From NCBI GenBank assembly GCA_023417785.1, contig JAEZEH010000094.1, forward strand, positions 1 through 64,000: a stretch of 64,000 nt of DNA. The letters run 5' to 3'. This document shows positions 60,421-64,000 of the stretch, one piece after another; the stretch's first letter is position 1; each line of letters opens with the position of its first letter. The notes under the pieces are model-generated. The model saw only the letters and a list, made by a program, of their open reading frames with translations, had not been told where the DNA came from and searched no databases. Made by a program: the position numbers and the translations under genes. Source of the DNA: Bacteroidota bacterium. Its GTDB lineage: Bacteria > Bacteroidota > Bacteroidia > Cytophagales > Cyclobacteriaceae.

Positions 60421-61076
60421 GGGCAGAAGCAGCGAAGCAATGTGGAAACGGAGTACATTGAATCAATTCATACAGACTTTGCAATTGATGTAACGAAAGT
60501 TAAGCCGTATAGCACGGTGATTCAGCTTGATCAACGAGGTTATTCCACTGGTAAAGGCAAAGAAGGAAAAGGATCACTTTGGATTAAGAGTATTATGAAG
60601 GAAATCGCACGGCATGCGACGGGAAATCCTCTTATAATGATAGACGGTGTCCTAACCGACAGCGTTGGATATTTGATTTCGATCAATCCATCCCAAATCA
60701 AAAGTTTCAGCGTCGTGAACAGCCGTTCAAAACTTCGCCCTTACGGCGCACCCGGTAAACATGGCATCCTTGCGATCGAGACAATAGTGGGAAAGCCGCG
60801 CGGGCTTCAGTCGAAAAGCTCGCTTTTCATCAAAGGCATCGACGATCCGGTTCCCTTGGGTATGCCCACCCTTTCGCAAAACCAGGGGCGCAACGTCCCT
60901 TACCTTCGACCTTCGTTATTCTGGGATCCGAATTTGGCTCTTAGTTCGGGACGCGCTCATCAATCCGTTTCTTTTCGGGCGATGATACCGGGAGCTATTC
61001 GATTCAGGTGGTTGCCTTCACTCAGGATGGGTTTATGGTGGAGGCAAATAAATTTATTGGCGTCAGGTATAAATGA
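60421..61076 (+). pseudogene. TonB-plug/MG2-type outer-membrane protein, frameshifted 3' remnant
   Basis: The plus strand from about 60421 reads as the end of a large carboxypeptidase-like or macroglobulin-like protein carrying a TonB plug: PLIMIDGVLTDSVGYLISIN, YGAPGKHGILAIET and, later, RPSLFWDPNLALSSGRAHQSVSF. Near 60972 the family-like reading jumps one frame to FSGDDTGSYSIQVVAFTQDG and ends at TGA 61074-61076. Continuing in the first frame gives meaningless sequence to 61293. The start is missing, cut off at the junction with the TolC remnant. Both the truncation and the frameshift mark a dead gene. Confidence 0.78.
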
Positions 61077-61237
61077 TTTGCGCGAAACCGACTTTCGTTT
61101 TCCTGTTCTGCAAACAGCAGAAAGGGGGTGGAGATATGCTGTTTATGACCTGACAACTGATCGCCGACCCGCAGTTCCGGTTAAAATGGATGGCATCTCT
61201 TTTTCATTATCAATTTATGAATCAAAACCGATGCAAC

Positions 61238-61474
61238 ATGAAAAAGCTACTATTAGTTATGCTTGCCGCAGCTGCCTTCTCTTGTGGTGGTGACGGCAAC
61301 AATGATCGGGAAGCCACTACAGAGGAATCAGAGACCGACGGGAACGTTGAAGAGTATTCAGGTTCGAATATTACCCCTCAGGTGGAAGACTCGGCGGATA
61401 GGCTACAGGTTGATACGATCAGTTCCGCTGGCTCGGCAAATGAAGCCAAAGAGAGCGACCTTGATACAAATTAG
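61238..61474 (+). CDS. small acidic lipoprotein
   Basis: A 78-residue lipoprotein: signal peptide and lipobox MKKLLLVMLAAAAFSCGGDG (Cys16), then a very acidic, Ser/Thr/Asp/Glu-rich tail (NDREATTEESETDGNVEEYS and onward) with no hydrophobic core, probably disordered. It sits between the gene remnants and the nos genes. No family recognised. It could also be the surviving start of a longer gene; there is no sign of that downstream. Confidence 0.65.
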   Translation: MKKLLLVMLAAAAFSCGGDGNNDREATTEESETDGNVEEYSGSNITPQVEDSADRLQVDTISSAGSANEAKESDLDTN

Positions 61475-61504
61475 CCAGAAAATCTTTCGCGGTTTGAGAT
61501 GGAC

Positions 61505-62272
61505 TCACAAGTCTTTCTTTCCAAATACCTTCAGCGCAATAAAGGCTGGAATGATAATCCAGAGAGAAAGCACGAAGGCAGAGAACGTCATGCCGAACCC
61601 TGTTCCGAAAAACTGCTTGTAGAACGCGCCGGTATACCCCATGAGTGCGGAGATATCAAGCTCAAGCAGCATGATGATCCTGGCCAGATCCACAGGATTC
61701 AGGCTGACCAGCGCAAGGGTGATCTTTTCCAGTGGATAGTCGCTAAAAGCATAGATGAACCACAGCAGAAAGCCGTCGTATATCAATGAAAAGTAAAACC
61801 AGAAGAGGAGGGCCACGCCGATGGCTTTGGCTTTGTCGCGCGTGAGTACCGATGCGAGAAAAGCTAGTGAAACGAAAACCATTGTAAGGGCGGTACCGCA
61901 TAGCAGTAATGAGATCCCCGCGGAACCTGAGCCGTAGATGACGAGCGGAAGGCCGACGCCGATAACAAAGGCCAGTGAAAGTGAACATGCCACCGCCAGG
62001 AATTCTCCGGCAAACACGGTTCGCCGATCGATTGGCTGGGCCAGCATTAGTTCAATAAACTCATATGAATTGTAGAAGTGTATTGTTGTAAATACTATAC
62101 TAATCAGAGGTACCACGAGAAGAACGATATTGAGCAGGCTCATAATAACCTTTCCCGGATCTCCGTCCACCTGGAACAACGCAAACGTGCTGATCAGGAG
62201 AAGGGCGGCATAGAGGCCTATGAACCTGGTTCGCAATACATCGTAAAATACATATTTGATAACCCTTGACAT
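61505..62272 (-). CDS. nosY: ABC transporter permease NosY
   Basis: A 255-residue membrane protein with six predicted helices (for instance IGLYAALLLISTFALF, VIMSLLNIVLLVVPLISIVF, SLSLAFVIGVGLPLVIYG) and the conserved HFYNSYEFIELMLAQPIDR stretch that contacts the ATPase. It is the permease of the NosDFY complex that moves sulfur or copper-site material for assembly of nitrous oxide reductase NosZ. ATG at 62272 (MSRVIKYVFYDVLRTRF) follows the nosF stop by four bases. Confidence 0.88.
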   Translation of the reverse strand: MSRVIKYVFYDVLRTRFIGLYAALLLISTFALFQVDGDPGKVIMSLLNIVLLVVPLISIVFTTIHFYNSYEFIELMLAQPIDRRTVFAGEFLAVACSLSLAFVIGVGLPLVIYGSGSAGISLLLCGTALTMVFVSLAFLASVLTRDKAKAIGVALLFWFYFSLIYDGFLLWFIYAFSDYPLEKITLALVSLNPVDLARIIMLLELDISALMGYTGAFYKQFFGTGFGMTFSAFVLSLWIIIPAFIALKVFGKKDL

Positions 62273-62276
62273 GATT

Positions 62277-63005
62277 TTAATTTTCGATCGAATCAATCAA
62301 TTGTTTTTGCGTGATCATGGTTGCTATAGCTTTACCTAGTCTGGTTTCTCTCGTTTCTTCCTTCAATGCCTGAATTGTATTATTATAGTGGACTTGACCT
62401 TCGTATATGTAGATCACATCGGTAGTGAGTTCATCGAGGTCACTAAGGATGTGCGACGAAATGATCAGAAGTTTGTTCTTTTCCTTTTCAGATTGAATTT
62501 TTTCCTTTAATAGTTCGACCGATACAGGATCGAGCCCGGCGGTGGGTTCGTCGAGTATCAAAACAGGCGGGTCAAACAAAAAGGCCAGGGCAGCACTTAC
62601 CTTCTGGCGGGTTCCGCCCGAAAGGGTATGCATGCGTTTGTTGTAGATCCTGGTAAGTCTGAATTCATCAATCAGGCTTTCATCCAGGGTCGTGGCATTC
62701 TTCCGGATGTTCTTCATCATATCCATGAGTTGGCCGATGGTCATGTTTTCGGGATACCGGCCGATTTGGGGCATGTAGCCAATGTGCTCACGGTATTTCC
62801 AGTCGTTGGCGATACTTCTTCCGTCGAAAAGAATCTCTCCGGAAGTTGGAACGACCAGACCCAGGATGCTTTTGATCAAAGTAGTTTTTCCAGACCCGTT
62901 TGGCCCGATCAACGCGTAAGACCGCCCTTTTTTCAGATGAAGTTCCACGTCCATCAGCGCGCGTGTTTTCCCGAATTTTTTGTCAACCTCTTTTATCCAG
63001 ATCAT
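62277..63005 (-). CDS. nosF: ABC transporter ATP-binding protein NosF
   Basis: A 242-residue ABC ATPase. Walker A is GPNGSGKT (34-41), the signature is LSGGT, Walker B VLILDEPTAGLDP and the switch His lies in IISSHILSDLDELT. The start at 63005 (MIWIKEVDKKFGKTRALMDV) is preferred; the frame is open for 43 more codons upstream, inside nosD. With nosY and nosD on the same strand it forms the standard maturation transporter. Confidence 0.9.
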   Translation of the reverse strand: MIWIKEVDKKFGKTRALMDVELHLKKGRSYALIGPNGSGKTTLIKSILGLVVPTSGEILFDGRSIANDWKYREHIGYMPQIGRYPENMTIGQLMDMMKNIRKNATTLDESLIDEFRLTRIYNKRMHTLSGGTRQKVSAALAFLFDPPVLILDEPTAGLDPVSVELLKEKIQSEKEKNKLLIISSHILSDLDELTTDVIYIYEGQVHYNNTIQALKEETRETRLGKAIATMITQKQLIDSIEN

Positions 63006-64000
63006 AGGGTCGCATTGAAGGGGTGTTGTCCTTAAGGTTTTCCGGTGTGAGCACAGGAACGGCTTTTTCCGCTTTGTCGAGGAGCATGACAAGGAAACTT
63101 CGCCAAAGGAGAACGGTGGTGGGTATTCGTTCAACGATCATCGAATACATACTTACCGGATGAAAGGGAATATCACCTACGTTGTCCTTATTCAGGTCGT
63201 AACCCTGATAGCGGTCCCAATAGTTTCCATCTACGTTGTTGAGAAAGAGCCTTCCATTTGTGGCAATATCAAAAGTATTGGCTGTGAAATTGTTTTTTGA
63301 AAACTCGTTATCGTCGCAACTTGCCTGTAGTTTGATTGCATAGCCATTGGCCTTGAACCGATTCTCGAAGAACTTTATCCGGCTGGAGCCCTCCATATAT
63401 ATTCCGGTCGAGTTTTCAATGAAGTGATTCCCCTCCACATGGCTGTCGCGTATGTCCTTAAGCAACATGCCATATGATGAAGCGCCCCAGTTTTTAAGGA
63501 ATGTGTTGTTGATCATCTTTACACCTTTCGTGTACATTACTGAAACACCCGCTCCATTGTTGATGAACATGTTGTTCCGATATTCGTCGTCGTGCGAAAA
63601 CATGAAGTGAAGCCCATAACGAATGTTGGCTTCGCTGTGGTTGTTGGTGATAAGCGATCGGGTTACAAACTCGAAATAGATTCCATCGCGATGGCCTTTG
63701 ATGGTGTTATTGTCGATCGTGATGTGCGTGCATTTCCACAGATGAATGCCGTTCCCTATTTCATGCTCACCAGTTGCCGACGCGACGAGTTCATTGTTTT
63801 CGATGACCGACTGCGAAGCATTTGAGAAATGAATCCCAAAGAAACTATTTTCGAACTTATTGCCGGATATTCGGATCCGTTTTCCGCTGTTCACCTTCAC
63901 GGCGGCAAGATCCTCCATTCCGGACGTTCCGGTATCTAAAAACTTCAGCCCCCGTACCGTTACGTGACTGCTTCGAATTGTGAGAATTTCGTATTTGTTT
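62983..64000 (-). CDS. nosD: NosD, periplasmic copper-site maturation protein (5' end outside window)
   Basis: About 338 residues of the C-terminal part are inside; the frame is open to the right edge (HVTVRGLKFLDTGTSGMEDLAAV is upstream of the first internal Met), so the start is beyond 64000. It is a right-handed parallel beta-helix of CASH/PbH1 repeats (ITIDNNTIKGHRDGIYFEF, NNHSEANIRYGLHFMFSHDD, EGNHFIENSTGIYME), with the NosD signature GLHFMFSHDDEYRNNMFINN. It ends with an extension (VLLWRSFLVMLLDKAEKAVP) that overlaps the nosF start by 23 bases. Role: periplasmic partner of NosFY in building the copper centres of NosZ. Confidence 0.9.
   Translation of the reverse strand, partial: NKYEILTIRSSHVTVRGLKFLDTGTSGMEDLAAVKVNSGKRIRISGNKFENSFFGIHFSNASQSVIENNELVASATGEHEIGNGIHLWKCTHITIDNNTIKGHRDGIYFEFVTRSLITNNHSEANIRYGLHFMFSHDDEYRNNMFINNGAGVSVMYTKGVKMINNTFLKNWGASSYGMLLKDIRDSHVEGNHFIENSTGIYMEGSSRIKFFENRFKANGYAIKLQASCDDNEFSKNNFTANTFDIATNGRLFLNNVDGNYWDRYQGYDLNKDNVGDIPFHPVSMYSMIVERIPTTVLLWRSFLVMLLDKAEKAVPVLTPENLKDNTPSMRPYDLDKRG

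Noticed and set aside
60319..61293. A single 324-residue hypothetical protein
   Set aside because: Its start reads across the antisense of a TolC-family remnant and its end continues past a frameshift out of the real frame; it is a chance fusion of fragments.

Overview
The window looks like a chromosomal piece of a Bacteroidota genome, most likely order Cytophagales. The evidence is a type B T9SS sorting domain (the gliding motility-associated C-terminal domain), the Bacteroidota promoter pattern (TTG-like -33 box plus TAnnTTTG -7 box) at several genes, phylum-typical families (DUF4290, DUF3109, DUF1080, DUF6807/PmoA, small collagen-repeat lipoproteins), and base composition near the middle of the GC range. 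No phage, insertion sequence or CRISPR array is visible.

Region by region. 0-6.7 kb: a PspC-like gene, then a leftward run hisS - hutH - T9SS-secreted protein - ybaB - glycosyltransferase, with ATGA overlaps at two junctions. 6.8-16.5 kb: a 50-residue conserved gene, an NfeD-like membrane protein, xthA, a damaged glyoxalase-family gene, murA (Asp in place of the catalytic-loop Cys), DUF4290, a UvrD/PcrA helicase, a Cys-rich DUF3109 protein, a DprE1-like FAD oxidoreductase and a small coiled-coil membrane protein. 16.5-22.8 kb: the leftward fatty-acid and translation block pdxA - TerB-like - DUF177 - rpmF - fabH - efp - accB - accC. 22.9-32.8 kb: rsmA - mgtE - 2-hydroxyacid dehydrogenase - pentapeptide protein, greA - HIT protein, then pgk, pfkA, a Sua5-type tRNA modification enzyme, a serine hydrolase and a 53-residue membrane peptide.

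33.4-46.5 kb is a carbohydrate locus. Its left half (Gfo/Idh oxidoreductase, two-domain DUF1080 protein, Tat-exported Gfo/Idh oxidoreductase, PmoA-like protein) fits oxidation and lytic cleavage of glycosides through 3-keto intermediates. Its right half is a complete hexuronate pathway (UxaC, an SDR-type mannonate oxidoreductase, UxuA, KdgK, Eda) led by an ECF sigma factor gene with no adjacent anti-sigma gene. A LacI-family regulator sits divergently between the halves, and an exported phosphodiesterase-like protein follows. No transporter lies inside the locus.

46.6-53.5 kb is mostly housekeeping: PRC-barrel, TonB, asnS, rpoN, a PAP2-like membrane protein, a PaaG-like enoyl-CoA hydratase/isomerase and an outer-membrane beta-barrel. 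53.7-61.5 kb is accessory DNA: a tRNA-Arg(ACG) gene whose 3' end is repeated 110 bp downstream as an att-like copy, AT-richer lipoprotein genes, long gene-poor stretches, and a gene graveyard at 60.2-61.1 kb where fragments of at least two unrelated genes (a TolC-family exporter and a TonB-plug protein) are fused. 61.5-64.0 kb holds nosY - nosF - nosD of a nitrous oxide reductase maturation cluster; nosD runs off the right edge, so nosZ and the rest probably lie beyond it.
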